Assembly (NCBI RefSeq): GCF_020740795.1
Contig: NC_067282.1
Span: 147,360,858-147,424,857, forward strand
From: Apus apus
Taxonomy: Eukaryota; Chordata; Aves; Apodiformes; Apodidae
Direction: 5' to 3'
DNA: 64,000 bases
Below the pieces are notes generated by a model, which ran no database searches, was not told the origin of the DNA, and saw only the letters and a list, made by a program, of their open reading frames with translations. This document shows, one piece after another, positions 12,729-23,529 of the stretch; position 1 is the stretch's first letter, and every line of letters starts with the position of its first letter. Position numbers and translations under genes: made by a program.

Positions 12729-15700
12729 CTGTTACAAGAAAAGGAGATAATACTGAAAAAATGCCATATAAATATGATACTTTTGAGCTAATTAAATGAA
12801 TGTCAAATGACTTTTTAATAGAATGTGCATTTTTCCTTTTAAGTAACTTCTTTATAGGTCTGATACTTACAGTGTCCATCATAATCTTCTTCTGCAACAG
12901 AGCCATTTCTTTGCGAAGTTCACTTTGTGCACCAGCTAGAAGATTTTCGTTGCTCTTCTCCAGCTCTTCCATGCTCTGAAGTTAAGGATAATCTTAATTC
13001 AGAACTGTTCCATGTTAAAGGGTTCACTTAAAAAAACCATTATTGAGACTATAGTTTAGTTTCTACAGCAGCAGTGGTCACTGATAATTGATGAGTTTTG
13101 TAATGAACTTGACAGACAAAACATACAGTACTCCAGTTTACATTCATGTTTAAACAATATAGACCCTGTGAAGGAAACAGTCCCCTCCACTCTGAGGTCT
13201 CAGCTAGTTGTTCTACATTTCAGTAAATAAAAGAGTTCTACAAGAAAAGATGAAACAGACATCTGTCAGGAATGTTAGGGGTTTAATGACAACCTTGGAG
13301 ACTTGAAGTAAAGAATATAAAACCCATTAAAGGTCTTTCTCTTTGCACACTTCTCCCCAAATAAGCAAACCTCACTGGTTATCTTCCTTTTGGACATGCA
13401 GTTATGCCTATCTCTAAGTACGGATGTAGTTGTATTTTACTGACTTGGCACTTCAGGGCAAGCTCTAGTGGCAGAGGTTTTGTGGGTTTTGGTGGGATGT
13501 GTTTGTTTTTTTGTTTTCTTTTGTTCTTTTGCGTGTGTGTATTGATGGTTGGACTCGGTGATCTGAGTGGTCCTTTCCAACCATGACAATTCTGAGATTC
13601 TGTATTTAATTAAGCTTATTTGAGGCTTGTTTTTTACCTTTTGATATTATTTGAAGGGAAAGAAATCAAAATTCTATTTGACCTGTTCAGTTTTTTTGTC
13701 TTCAATGAAGACATTTTTGACATTTTGGAACATTTATTATTCATGAATGCTTCTGCAGTATCCTCTGAATTTCAGTTATTTTAACCTGTTATTCTATTTC
13801 AGAATTTTTTTTTTTAAGCTACCAGACTTGAAAAAAAATAAACCAAATCATAACTAAATGAAATTTCAAAAAGCAACCAGTTAGGAAATGACTGAGATAG
13901 AAATTAAAGTTTTTCATAAACTGACAGACTTGAATTACTGGGGTCCGCTCAGCAGCTTGACAGAAAAGGACCTGGGGGTCCTGGTGGATACCAAGTTGAA
14001 CATGAGCCAGCAGTGCGCCCTTGCAGCAAAGGCATGTGATAGTATCCTTGGCTGCATTAGCAGCGCTGCCAGCAGGTCAAGGGGGGTGATCTTTCCACTC
14101 TGCTCAGCACTGGTGAGGCCATACCTAGGGTGCTGTGTCCAGTTCCAGACTCCTCAGTACCAGAGAGACATTGGCAATAATGGACAGAGCCCAAGAAAGG
14201 GCCATGATTACAGGACAGGAGCATTTTTCTTAGGAGGAAAGACTGAGAGCTGGGACTCTTCAGCCTCAAGAACAGGAGTCTCACAGGGGGTCTCATTAAG
14301 GAATACAAGTATCTGAAGGGAGGGCACAAAGAAGACAGAGCCAGACTCTTGAGGCTTCCAGTGACAGGACCAGAGGCAGTTGGCACAAACTGAAAACACA
14401 GGAGGTTCCCTCTGAACATCAGGAAACACTTTTTTATTGTGAGTATGAGTGAGCACTCAAACTGGCTGCTCAGAGAGGCTGTGGAGTCTCCATCCTTGGC
14501 AGATTCTCAGAAGCCATCTGGACACAAGTCCTGGGCAACTGTCTCTAGGTAGCCCTGCTGTACCAGCTCCTAGCAGGACCAGACAACCTCCAGAAGTCCC
14601 TTCCAACCTCAGCCCTGCACTTACTATTTGGTACTGTGCCTCTGCATTCATTACAAAACCTATTGCTTAAGGTACTTTCATTTCTCTCACAGTTTAGATT
14701 TTTAATACCTTACTTAGAAAAACAGTGGGAAGAAGGAAATTCTGAGAACAAAGTGCTTTGTTCTTAGTGTAAACTGACAGGGAAAAACTTTCTTTTAACC
14801 CAAGTCACATGCACAATTTTCAGTATTTTTACTCACCAGTTTTTGTTTGCTGCCCAGTATGTTAGCTACTTTGTTAAAAAAAAGAACAACCAACAAATCA
14901 AAACACATCACAGTTATCAGTATGAATCATATGTTTAAAACACAGAATCGCTGTAAGCTCTGTCCAAAAAACCTGTGTTTGTAGGGACTCCCAGTCAATG
15001 CAAAAATTATGTATAAAACAACAGGCAAGTTAAATGGGACTGATTACATAACCATCCAGTTGGTCCTGTTTTCACTATAAAATAATTATTTCAATCAGAC
15101 TCTTCCTGCTGACATTTTAGTGAAGGTCTACCTTGAATACCAGGTTAGAGAAAAGAAAACCCTCTCTAATGAATGTGGCTTAGGAAGAGATGAAGGGAGT
15201 TCTACTAACTGGGCAATTTTAAGGGAATTGCAGTTGATTTTCTTTAAGGGCCACTCTCCTTACAGGAAGCAGCAATAGCTAGAAAGGTTAATGACAGAAA
15301 AAAAAATTATCTAGTTCTCCTTGTGGGTAATGTCCCTGGCAGCAGTAAGTTGCAGCCTAAGATACATTCTTAATAGATGGTTAAGTTTCTTTTTTTTTCA
15401 GTACATACAAAAAGTCTAAGGGAATAATTAAGACAAAATCCTGGTGATTTAACTGACCTATATAATCTTTAAACTGGTACAAAACTGTGTTCTGCTTAGA
15501 ACATATGCTTTGAGGGTTATGGTTAAATATTTGGAACAAGCAAGCCCATCAGATTGCTGTGAGAACACATTTAACTAAATCATTATTAAACAGATGCAAT
15601 CTGTCTGCAAGTATAGAGAGAACACGTCACATTTGTAACAAGGGAAATAAACTAACAGGAATATTCATGTTAGGCTGTTGTTTTCCTTAAATGAACCTTA

Positions 15701-18700
15701 AATCTATTTCATAAAAGTTGAATTAATACAGCTTTCTTAAATGCCTTTTATTAAAAAAGCTTATGAGCCAGTGCCCTGGAGAAGCAAAAGAGGTAACATG
15801 TTTAAAGTGACATGGTAAGAATCAGCCATCTGCTAAGAAAAAAATGTACTGTACCTTTAAGAATTGCTCATAGAGTTGCTTAATGGTTTTCAGTCTCTGA
15901 CTTTGAACAATTCTTGCCTGTTGAAAAACCTTCTGTTGCTGACGAAACATATTCTAAAGCAAAAAATAAACATGTTAGCTAACTAAAAGCACTTGAAAGG
16001 CAAACTAATGTAACTAGTAATCAGAAATTCTGCCTGCACTGGGAATCTGGGTTATGTTCTGTAGATCTCTGCCTGGAGAGTTATCCTTGTTCTTAGTAAT
16101 GAAAGACAGACTGAAGACTGGATTAAGCCCTGTTTCACCTCCTGAGGTCCCTTCCAACCAGAATTATCCCTGTGAGATCCTATAAGGATTGGTATCCAAC
16201 ACAGCTCTCTCAAGGGTATCCCAGGGAAATACGTTGCTTAGGGAAAAACAAAACTTGCAAGTGTGTTGGGAGTACAAATACAGCAACATCATGTGACTAC
16301 ATTCCACTGGATAATTCCTATCCCCTTTCAATGATCAAATTCTCATACATGTATTATATATAAACATGTTTTAAGCAATGCATGCTAAAAGACAACTACT
16401 TTCCTTTACTCCTTTGTTCCCTGAACACAAAGACTATGGATGCACAGTAACAGGATGCATTCTTTCTTCTCCATACATGGTCTGGTCTTTTCTAAAGCCA
16501 AATGCTGGCCTGGGGCATCACTTATCACCATTTATAAACTTGCAATAATACGCCCTTACTCACTTTAAAATATATCCCAAAACTTAAACATTTACAGTTT
16601 GAGAGCCACCAAGCTTGAATGAAATTTTTAAATCAAGAGGCAAACAATCGTATGTTTGTTTAAACTACATAAAGAGTTTTTAGATTTCTTGAGTGTCTCA
16701 AGAACAACATTTCCACCTTGTGAAAATACAGTGAAACAGGTGCCAAGTTGGAAACCCACCGCTAGTTTTTCTTCTTGCTCCTCAGCTTTCTGCACATCTG
16801 CATCCCATTGCTGAAATAAAGTCAGGAACTGCTGGGAGAACTCATGATTGAGCTTCTGCCTGTAAACAGACACTAGCTGTAAGCATGACAAATGTTACAA
16901 AAAGTAACAAGGAAAGCTAAGGTTCAACACACAGATGGGACAGAATAAAAGGAGCCAGCATAGATAGAGGCTATTTTGACATTTGGCCCCAACTGAATAC
17001 TGCATGTTTTGAAAAACTGAGCACACATACATACACACTTTCTGAGTGAATGCGGATTTTATATATATATATATGGAGACTGAGCTTATTTACAAAATTC
17101 AGGTTAAAAATAAATTACAAGTTTTATTCCTAACAGTATCAGGTTTTCTAAGATTTACTCTTTCTAGCCCAGCTACAGATCTCGGCCTCAGAACACATGG
17201 TTTATAATGAAAAATCTATTAGCTCATTCGTTAGTTCTTTATTCTCTAGTTTATCTGTGTACATTTAAATTAGGTGAATGCAAGTTTAAAATACATATAT
17301 ATAAAATGACCAAGACAGTGACAAGTATTGCTCACTTTAAGTTTTTAGCTGTCTCATTTTTCAGTTTGCTCTACCTGTAGAATCAGATGTAGGAATTAAA
17401 TAGGCCTTAAGAAGTGAGAGGAATGTTACATAAGGTAAAAGATATTTACAATGTGAAAATTAAAGTTATTTTCTTTCTTAAACACAATGGTAAAAATTTT
17501 ACTGAATGTTTTTCAATTTTCAAGTAGAAATAGAAAATTCCAACTGAAGTGGAAAAAATAGAAACATTGATTTAAAAGACAAAAATAACACCAAGGGTCA
17601 TTTTCCATGAAGAAAAAGCAAATCTAAAACCAGTTCTTTACGATACCTTGCTCTCAAAATGCAAAATCCTAAGTTTCTCCATTCAAAACAGAAACCACTA
17701 TGCTAAACTATTACTGTCATTTTATCCAAGGGGATGCAACTGGATGCAACTTGTGTTTAACTAGTAGATATATTACTTGCTGTTTAACTGGAGGAAGATG
17801 GATGAACTATCTGCGCAGTGACATAAAAGGGAATTTGATTTCACTGGTTTGATGAACAAGGGTAAATGTTACCTTTGCTCCTGCTGTGTTTTCCAAACAT
17901 GTTCAATCTTCTGGTTACTGGTTTTGAGTGAGGCTTTCGTATACATTTCTAACCTTTTCCTCTTAGCTAATAGAGCCTTGTTAATGTCAGCTGAAAATCA
18001 AGAAATATTTCAAAATTAAGTAGAGACGTGCCTTTTATTAAAAATGCTTATGAGCTAATGCTTTGGAGAAGCAAAAGAGGTGTGTTTTAATGCAAAGAAG
18101 CTAATGTGGTCTGGGTTCCTGGCTGCTGTGTTTAGTGTCCCTCAACCTGTGATTGGCACTGGTGTGAATGCTGCTCCCGTAAGTCCCCCATAAACCCTGA
18201 CCAACATCTGGCCTCTGGAGATGCAACTACTCATTGCCCAGCCCCACCAGCTACTCTGGCACCTGCTTCCAGTCCGACTGCTCTCAGGGGCCAGACCAAA
18301 TGGGATGTGCCATGATGTCACTCAGCTTTAGCTTCCTTCATTTTGGTAGAGGGTACAGTCAGACTGGCTCTGAGCAGACACACACAGTGAACTGAAAGTG
18401 TCCAATGGTTTGAACTCAGCGTAGCTGCAGCACTTCCATTATGTACATTTAAAATAGTTCCTTACACACCGTCATCATGTGTTCCCCTACTGATTATTAT
18501 GGTCCAATACACACTTCTAACACATAATCCATACAATAAGCACACATATATGCTTAAAACTCTAGCAGTACTATCCAGTCAGTTCACACTATGTCTCTTC
18601 AAACATTTTATTTGGACATCTCAAGAGTCTCTGAATTCTCTACTTGCACAAACCTATGAGTACAGACATGATGTTTTAGTCACACCATCAAAATCCTTAT

Positions 18701-21700
18701 TACTCTAGGTGCATTACTACAGTGCCAGCTCTAAATTTCCAGACATTCATGGAATTCAGGTATGCTGACACTTTTTTTTCCTAGGAAAAAATCACGTTTC
18801 AGAGTAATATTCAAATTACTTCAATTTCAGAAATAAATTAAAGGTAGTATGTGGTTGTGTACTTTTTAAAAATTGTTAATATGTTAGCATGCTTCTCTTT
18901 AATTTACATTTGGAGATACAATGAACAAGTCACAGCTTAAGGTTAATACAGCAATTTCTTTTCCTTTTCTCTGTAGACTTCAGGAAACATCTGTCCAATC
19001 TCTCTTTTTTGCTGAGGCATCTGTCCCTGCTTATGCCAAACCCATTATTTTTGAGCACACATCCTCTCTCTGATCCATTCATTTTCCTTCCTTCTATCCT
19101 ACTTCCGAGTCTTCATTAGCAAACAATCCTGCCTTGAGTAAGAGCAACAGCTAACTCATAGCGTCCCTTTTCTCTAAAATATCAATACCTCTTAAACTTC
19201 ATCTTTTAATCAGAACTGATCATCAGAAGCACCCGTGCTTCTCTCCCTTCTTCCTTTTGTAATCACCTACACTAATACTTCCATTTCACTTCATAGGCCA
19301 TTATTCCCTTCTCTTCTTTCACTTTGTTCTATTTAGATATAACTGAAAACTAGCTTTTTTCAGAAATGCTGACAAATGCTACCAAGACTGGTCATTTCAT
19401 GCAAATCTTGAAAGTTACTTCATGGTAAGGAATTACTGCGAATTCTGCAACTAAAACATAAATGGTTTATTATATTTATTAGAATGTAAGCCTACTTACC
19501 TCCAAATCTTTCTAGCATGTTCTGTACTTCACCCCTGCAAAACAGTGTTTAAAATTTTTATTTGTCCATTTTCCAACTTTAGAAAAAGACTGTTGTATAT
19601 GCTTAAAACTAATTTTTTCACATGCCTATTACTTGTAGGCAGTGACAGAGCTGTTACTGTTCTACAAGATATAAAACTCTCTCCTGTGAGAGGTCTTGTT
19701 TTTAGAATAATTTGCTGTTTTTTAAAAAATTGATTAGTATCTATTAACTTACTCCCCAGTAAAAAGGCAGTATTAGGAATCAATGGGTCCTGAGTGAAGG
19801 AGGATAGCAAACAAAATTGATCTTTCCTGATACAAAAAGAAAACACAAAAGGTATTTGGCATATCAAATCCAAACAAGCTGATCACAACATGACTGGCAC
19901 AGTAAGAAAAAAATCAAAGAAAAATAATATCAGTGTTGTTTTTACAAGATTATAACACCAGTATGTAAGGCAGTGGTTACAATAGCTGACAAGTCCAAAA
20001 AGGAACATGGTGGATAAAGAAAACATTTATCTAAATTTTTTTATCTTCTCCACCACAGGATATCACTTTCTTTTGCAGAGTAAAAAACCCAACCAACCAA
20101 CCAAAAAAAGCCACCCAAAAACCACAACACAAATCTACTGTATCTTGCTAAAAGTTATTTCAACATACACTTTTTAATTACATTTACACTGCCCAGAAAT
20201 ATTGAATTTCATAAGATTTATCTGTAAAAACAATTTCTTTTGCATGCTATAGTTTGATCATTTAAAGTACTGTTAATATCATCAAGCAACTAAGATCAGA
20301 GGGAAAAGAATTATCAACAGTTAGGATAAAACTTAAAAAACCTTTTGAAAGAAACAAATATTTTTAAGAACTCACACAAATATATAAATTCTTTATGGAT
20401 GTTCAAAAGTATCTACAAAGAAACTGGAGAATTACTAATTTTAAAATGTTTTATTTGCTTTTTAAAACCTACAACTACTGTATTACCTGTCACCTGCTTT
20501 CTTAATCAACCCAAAAGAAAACCCCAAGCAAAACAAACATAGTGAATAACTGAAATCAGTATCTATTTAAGACTTGTTCATTTTGGAAAAAAAAAAATAA
20601 ATTCCTAAACTTACCCCACATCATCTGGAATCACATGAGTATTCACCAAAGGTCTTTTCTTTCCATGCTTCTCCATTACTGGTGTTTCACCTTAATACAA
20701 ATTTCAAAAATATTTACAAAAATGTCTTATGTTTTGTGGGGGGTCATTTGAATTATTAAAAGTGTAACTATTTTTCTGCAATGCCAGTTCTCTGAACATG
20801 TCTCATGGGTCTCAGTTCCCATCCATAAAACATGCAACTCTTAAAACTTTGAACTTGGAGCTGATAAATGGTGATTAATTCTTCTGCAAGGCTAGATTTG
20901 AGCTGGCGCTGCCTTGACTTCCTCTAGACTGGTCTGAACCAGTTTTAGTTTCTCTGTCCACTGCGATAAAAAAAATACTCCCAATTCACAATGTAACGGC
21001 CCAAACTGCAATAATTCCTTTTTACTGTAAAATAAGTCCTGCAGTTGTGTACTCTGACCTCTAGAAAAAGCAAAACTCAACAGGTATTTAAATTTTTGAA
21101 AAAAATAAAAATCCTTGGCTGTGGCATTTCTATTGACAAGGGCATGGGGGTGGAATTTAGTTGGAACAAATGAAGAGGGTGAGAAATTGTAAGAAAGAAA
21201 CCCAGAGATAATGGCTGAAAGGAAAAAATCCAGAAATGTTGTTATATCAAACTTCACAAAAAGCCTATTGTGATGAATCAGAACTGCATTTTTTAAGGAA
21301 GATCTACTTTCCTATGACACTGCCTCAAAATTAAACCAGAATGCCTTGGTTGCCTTCTCTTTTCCTCAGCTTTCTCTGCTTCTTCCCCTTTTTTTATCTC
21401 CTTGGTTCAGATTAATCCTTAACTGCCAGCATTAAGACTCCCAACTGCCCTACCCAATTCAGCACTCCATACAAGCAGAGCTCTTCTTCTGTTCTATCCT
21501 TATCTCACCATGGTATATGCAGCCAGGTGATAGAAGAATATGGCATTAAAGTAACAAAATCATGCAACAAAATCCTACTCTATAAAGATTCCAGCTGCAA
21601 TTCTAAGACACAACAGTGCACTATACAGAGCTATTCTATTGTGTTCTCTTAACAATCAAATAGGAAGCTAGCTGTCATGAACATTATGAACCATGCTTAG

Positions 21701-22045
21701 AATCACAGAATGGTTAAGGTTGGAAGGGACCTTAGAGATCATCAGGTTCCAAACCCCCTGCATGGGCAGGGACACCCCACACTAGACCAGGTTGCACAAA
21801 ACCTCAGACCCTTGCTAACAAGGAAGTTATCTTAATCTCTATTCAGTCAGAAATGTTATAATCTTCATGTTTAAAAGAAAAATAATCATATATGCACCTT
21901 CTCTAATATCTTCCTCTGATCCACTCAGCTCTTTTCTTTCCTCCTGAAAATCATAAGCTGGTATGGGTGGATCTTCCTGTGCTTGTTTACCAGCTTTTCC
22001 TCCATGCTTCCTTCCTGATGGTGCCATGATTAGATTTTCTTCCTA
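12675..22045 (-). CDS. SYCP3: SYCP3, synaptonemal complex protein 3 (complete coding sequence, 8 coding exons)
   Basis: Exons in transcript order are 22045-21898 (ATG at 22027-22025), 20690-20615, 19534-19500, 17990-17873, 16859-16760, 15953-15855, 12975-12871 and 12728-12675 (TGA). The frame is continuous for 238 codons, close to the roughly 236 of mammals. SYCP3 forms the fibrous axial/lateral elements of meiotic chromosomes by tetramer assembly. The N-terminal tail is disordered and basic ([10 protein letters not shown]), with a conserved [16 protein letters not shown] segment and a basic patch (EKHGKKRP). From about residue 70 on it is helical coiled coil ([12 protein letters not shown], then [17 protein letters not shown]), which includes [13 protein letters not shown]. 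It ends with the assembly tail [11 protein letters not shown]-like ([11 protein letters not shown]). No frameshift or stop is present, so the gene looks functional. It is tail-to-tail with CHPT1 and downstream of GNPTAB on the same strand. Confidence 0.96.
12871..12975 (-). CDS. SYCP3: SYCP3 exon 8
   Basis: Acceptor acttcag, donor gtaagt, 35 whole codons. It encodes [20 protein letters not shown] and then [15 protein letters not shown]. Confidence 0.95.
13535..13605 (+). repeat. CR1 3'-tail fragment, opposite to SYCP3
   Basis: Contains ttggactcggtgatctgag, then a diverged tccTTTCCAACC and octamer-like ending attctgagattctgta, the signature of a CR1 3' end reduced to about 70 bases. Confidence 0.65.
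13925..14640 (+). repeat. CR1 LINE fragment (end of ORF2 plus 3' region), opposite to SYCP3
   Basis: The + strand encodes [20 protein letters not shown] and [20 protein letters not shown], the region after the reverse transcriptase in CR1 ORF2. It is followed by the 3' region with ctcagaagccatctggac and agtcccttccaacctcag. Frameshifts and stops are present, so it is an inactive copy. Confidence 0.88.
15742..15794. repeat. 53-base segment, copy 1 (SYCP3 intron 7)
   Basis: Aligns without gaps to 18029-18081 with five mismatches over 53 bases. It lies 61 bases past the donor of SYCP3 exon 7. On the SYCP3 strand this copy reads cctcttttgcttctccag, which resembles a splice acceptor. Family unknown. 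Confidence 0.75.
15855..15953 (-). CDS. SYCP3: SYCP3 exon 7
   Basis: Acceptor ctttag, donor gtacag, 33 whole codons. It encodes [20 protein letters not shown] and then [13 protein letters not shown]. Confidence 0.95.
15954..16759 (-). other. SYCP3: SYCP3 intron 6
   Basis: An 0.8 kb intron. A possible degraded CR1 3' tail on the + strand lies at about 16136-16183 (gaggtcccttccaaccagaa then tgtgagatcct). Nothing else recognised. Confidence 0.6.
16760..16859 (-). CDS. SYCP3: SYCP3 exon 6
   Basis: Acceptor tttacag, donor gtgggt. It encodes [19 protein letters not shown] and then [14 protein letters not shown], the most conserved stretch of the coiled-coil rod. Confidence 0.95.
16860..17872 (-). 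other. SYCP3: SYCP3 intron 5
   Basis: A 1.0 kb AT-rich intron with a short (TA)n run at 17060-17074. No other feature seen. Confidence 0.7.
17873..17990 (-). CDS. SYCP3: SYCP3 exon 5
   Basis: Acceptor ttttcag, donor gtaaca. It encodes [19 protein letters not shown] through [15 protein letters not shown], including the basic KRKR cluster at the start of the rod. Confidence 0.94.
17991..19499 (-). other. SYCP3: SYCP3 intron 4
   Basis: A 1.5 kb intron holding copy 2 of the 53-base segment (18029-18081). A GC-richer patch around 18.11-18.35 kb, unlike its surroundings, could be an unrecognised repeat. Confidence 0.6.
18029..18081. repeat. 53-base segment, copy 2 (SYCP3 intron 4)
   Basis: The partner of 15742-15794 in the same orientation. 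It ends 38 bases upstream of the SYCP3 exon 5 acceptor. The acceptor-like CCAG of copy 1 is CCAAAG here. Confidence 0.75.
19500..19534 (-). CDS. SYCP3: SYCP3 exon 4 (35-base micro-exon)
   Basis: Acceptor ttgcag, donor gtaagt. It encodes [11 protein letters not shown], the start of the conserved helical core. It is too short to appear as an open frame but is fixed by homology and phase. Confidence 0.92.
20615..20690 (-). CDS. SYCP3: SYCP3 exon 3
   Basis: Acceptor attaag, donor gtaagt. It encodes [19 protein letters not shown] and IPDDV, the basic linker ahead of the coiled coil. This is the least conserved part of the protein. Confidence 0.92.
21700..21830 (-). repeat. CR1 3'-end fragment
   Basis: Starts aatcacagaatggttaagg then ttggaagggacc and ccctgcatgggcagggaca, the reverse complement of a CR1 3' end, so the element reads on the - strand (same sense as SYCP3). 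Confidence 0.85.
21898..22045 (-). CDS. SYCP3: SYCP3 exon 2: end of 5' UTR and start codon
   Basis: Acceptor ctttcag, then 18 untranslated bases, then ATG at 22027-22025. It encodes [14 protein letters not shown] and on to SGSEEDIRE, and ends one base into a Gly codon. Donor gtgcat is weak but frame and homology fit. Confidence 0.92.
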
Positions 22046-22883
22046 CTGAAAGGGTATGTTGTGATACTTGTTATGTAAATTACCCCACAATACTTGAAAG
22101 TTAAGTATGTTTTCATGCTTTTATTGACCTATTATGGACAGCCCTGCAACAGTATCTACCTGTGAGGATATTCAAACAGTCAAACTGGTTTAGCTTTGAG
22201 GTAATCCACAGGATTACCCATCAGTGATGTTTTTAAGAACAGGGTCAAAAAAAAAATACCAGGGCTAGCAGAAATATACTTGCTTCTCCTGAAAAACAGG
22301 TAAGTAAATCATGCACTTTAAGGTGCCTGCCTGGTCACCTTCCATTATGCTTATTATGTATTTTTTTCTCTACTGCATTCACAAAAAAGCTATGACAATA
22401 TTATAGTTTACAAAATAGAGAGATGAGAAACCACAAAGAACAATCTGATGCCACAAGCCATCCCACACTAGACAAATACACACACACTTGCCATTTAAAA
22501 AAATCCTGACCAAGTTCCTCACTTATCTTTATTTTTAGCAATTACGTCTCTGCGTTATGTAACGCAACTAATGCAGTTTCTCTATCAGCCTTCTAAAAAA
22601 GGCACATCAGTGTTCACGTCTTTACCTCAGTAAAACTAATTTTTATAAATCCTGTAGTTTTAATTATTAAACACGACTGACAAAGTATTTTTTTCCGTAG
22701 CACTTTATCAACAATAGAAACAACATATACAACAAAAAACAGAAAGCTACCCAGTCCTTGCTTAAATTTTTGTTATCTTACCCTCCCATGACCCCATAAA
22801 ACCTTCACTACCCACTTTAGCTGATTCCAGGATCCTCAATCCACAGCTGTGCATTCAGCAGCGATTTTGTAAGAGAAACTCAC
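22046..22883 (-). other. SYCP3: probable SYCP3 intron 1
   Basis: The region between the exon 2 acceptor (22046-22047) and a strong candidate donor GAG|GTGAGT on the - strand at 22884/22883. The true exon 1 boundary is inferred. Nothing else recognised. Confidence 0.4.
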
Positions 22884-23079
22884 CTCCCTTTTTCACTCTG
22901 CCCCCCCCCCCAAAATGTGAAATACACCACTATTTGTGTGAATCTCCTATGTGTGGCTTTTTACCCTGGAGGCCCACACATGCCTACCTCACAGCAGCAA
23001 GGGAGCCTTGGCCGCCCACCACACCACAGCCACAACAGGCTTCCAGGGGAAGCCAGAGCGGCCTCCCAACCCTGTTCCT

Positions 23080-23470
23080 TAACTTTCCCTCCAACCACCT
23101 TTCGCCGCTGCGATGATCCCTCCTCCCCCCCGCGCAGCGCCCACCGAGGCCACGGCCACCTCACACGGCGGGAACCCTCCCGCGGGCCGCAGGGCGCGCG
23201 GCTCCCTCCCAAGCCCCTCACGTCCTCCGCCGCACCAGAGCGGCCCTCACACCGCCCCCAAGCTCCCCCCGCGGCGCCTCTCCCAGCCCAAAGAGGGAAA
23301 GGGAGGACAAGGACGCGGACCCGTCCCCGCCGCGCCCGCTCCGGAGGAAAAAGGCGGGAATCGGGCCGGGCCGCACAACGCGGGGGCGGCGCGTGCGCAG
23401 CAACATCCGCCGCGCCGGTCGCCATGGCAACGGGGCCTGCGCTCCAGGCCGGTTCAGCGTTGAACTCCTT
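23080..23470. promoter_or_regulatory. SYCP3: CpG island, probable SYCP3 promoter and non-coding exon 1
   Basis: The only strongly GC- and CpG-rich block in the window, about 1.1 kb upstream of the SYCP3 start codon. No TATA box was seen. Motifs: E2F-type GGCGGGAA at 23167-23174 and 23353-23360, GC box GGGGCGG at 23383-23389, an NRF1-like site (11 of 12 consensus bases on the - strand) at 23388-23399, an RFX X-box GTCGCCATGGCAAC at 23418-23431, and MYB core CAACGG at 23428-23433. The long open frames here on both strands (up to 206 codons) are by-products of high GC content. The exact start site is not determinable. A divergent non-coding transcript on the + strand is possible. Confidence 0.75.
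23418..23431. promoter_or_regulatory. RFX X-box
   Basis: GTCGCCATGGCAAC is a near-perfect inverted repeat differing by one base from the palindrome GTTGCCATGGCAAC bound by RFX factors, which control ciliary and male meiotic genes. The right half overlaps a MYB core (CAACGG). Confidence 0.65.
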
Positions 23471-23504
23471 CAAACTTCACCGTTCCCCCGCCTTTCTTAT
23501 TATT

Positions 23505-23529
23505 AAAAAAAAAAAAAAAAAAAAAAAAA
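23505..23529 (+). repeat. A25 homopolymer at the edge of the CpG island
   Basis: An uninterrupted run of 25 A, followed by two short ggctttaa repeats. On the SYCP3 strand it is a T tract just upstream of the putative promoter. The exact length may be a sequencing artefact or polymorphic. Confidence 0.9.

Larger units (their letters stand above)
12976..15854 (-). other. SYCP3: SYCP3 intron 7 with CR1 fragments
   Basis: A 2.9 kb intron. It holds a short CR1 tail (13535-13605), a larger CR1 fragment (13925-14640) and one copy of a 53-base segment shared with intron 4 (15742-15794). The rest is unremarkable AT-rich sequence. Confidence 0.8.
19535..21897 (-). other. SYCP3: SYCP3 introns 2 and 3 around exon 3
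   Basis: Intron 3 (19535-20614) shows nothing recognisable. Intron 2 (20691-21897) carries a CR1 tail at 21700-21830. The open frame of 121 codons at 20.9-21.26 kb on the - strand has no family resemblance. Confidence 0.7.

Noticed and set aside
16136-16183. CR1 3' tail in SYCP3 intron 6 as a firm call
   Set aside because: Only about 45 bases with the TCCCTTCCAACC word and a weak octamer. Mentioned under the intron but not listed as a separate repeat.
20892-21257. A 121-codon - strand frame in SYCP3 intron 2
   Set aside because: Not bounded by usable splice sites that fit SYCP3 phases, and SYCP3 is complete without it.
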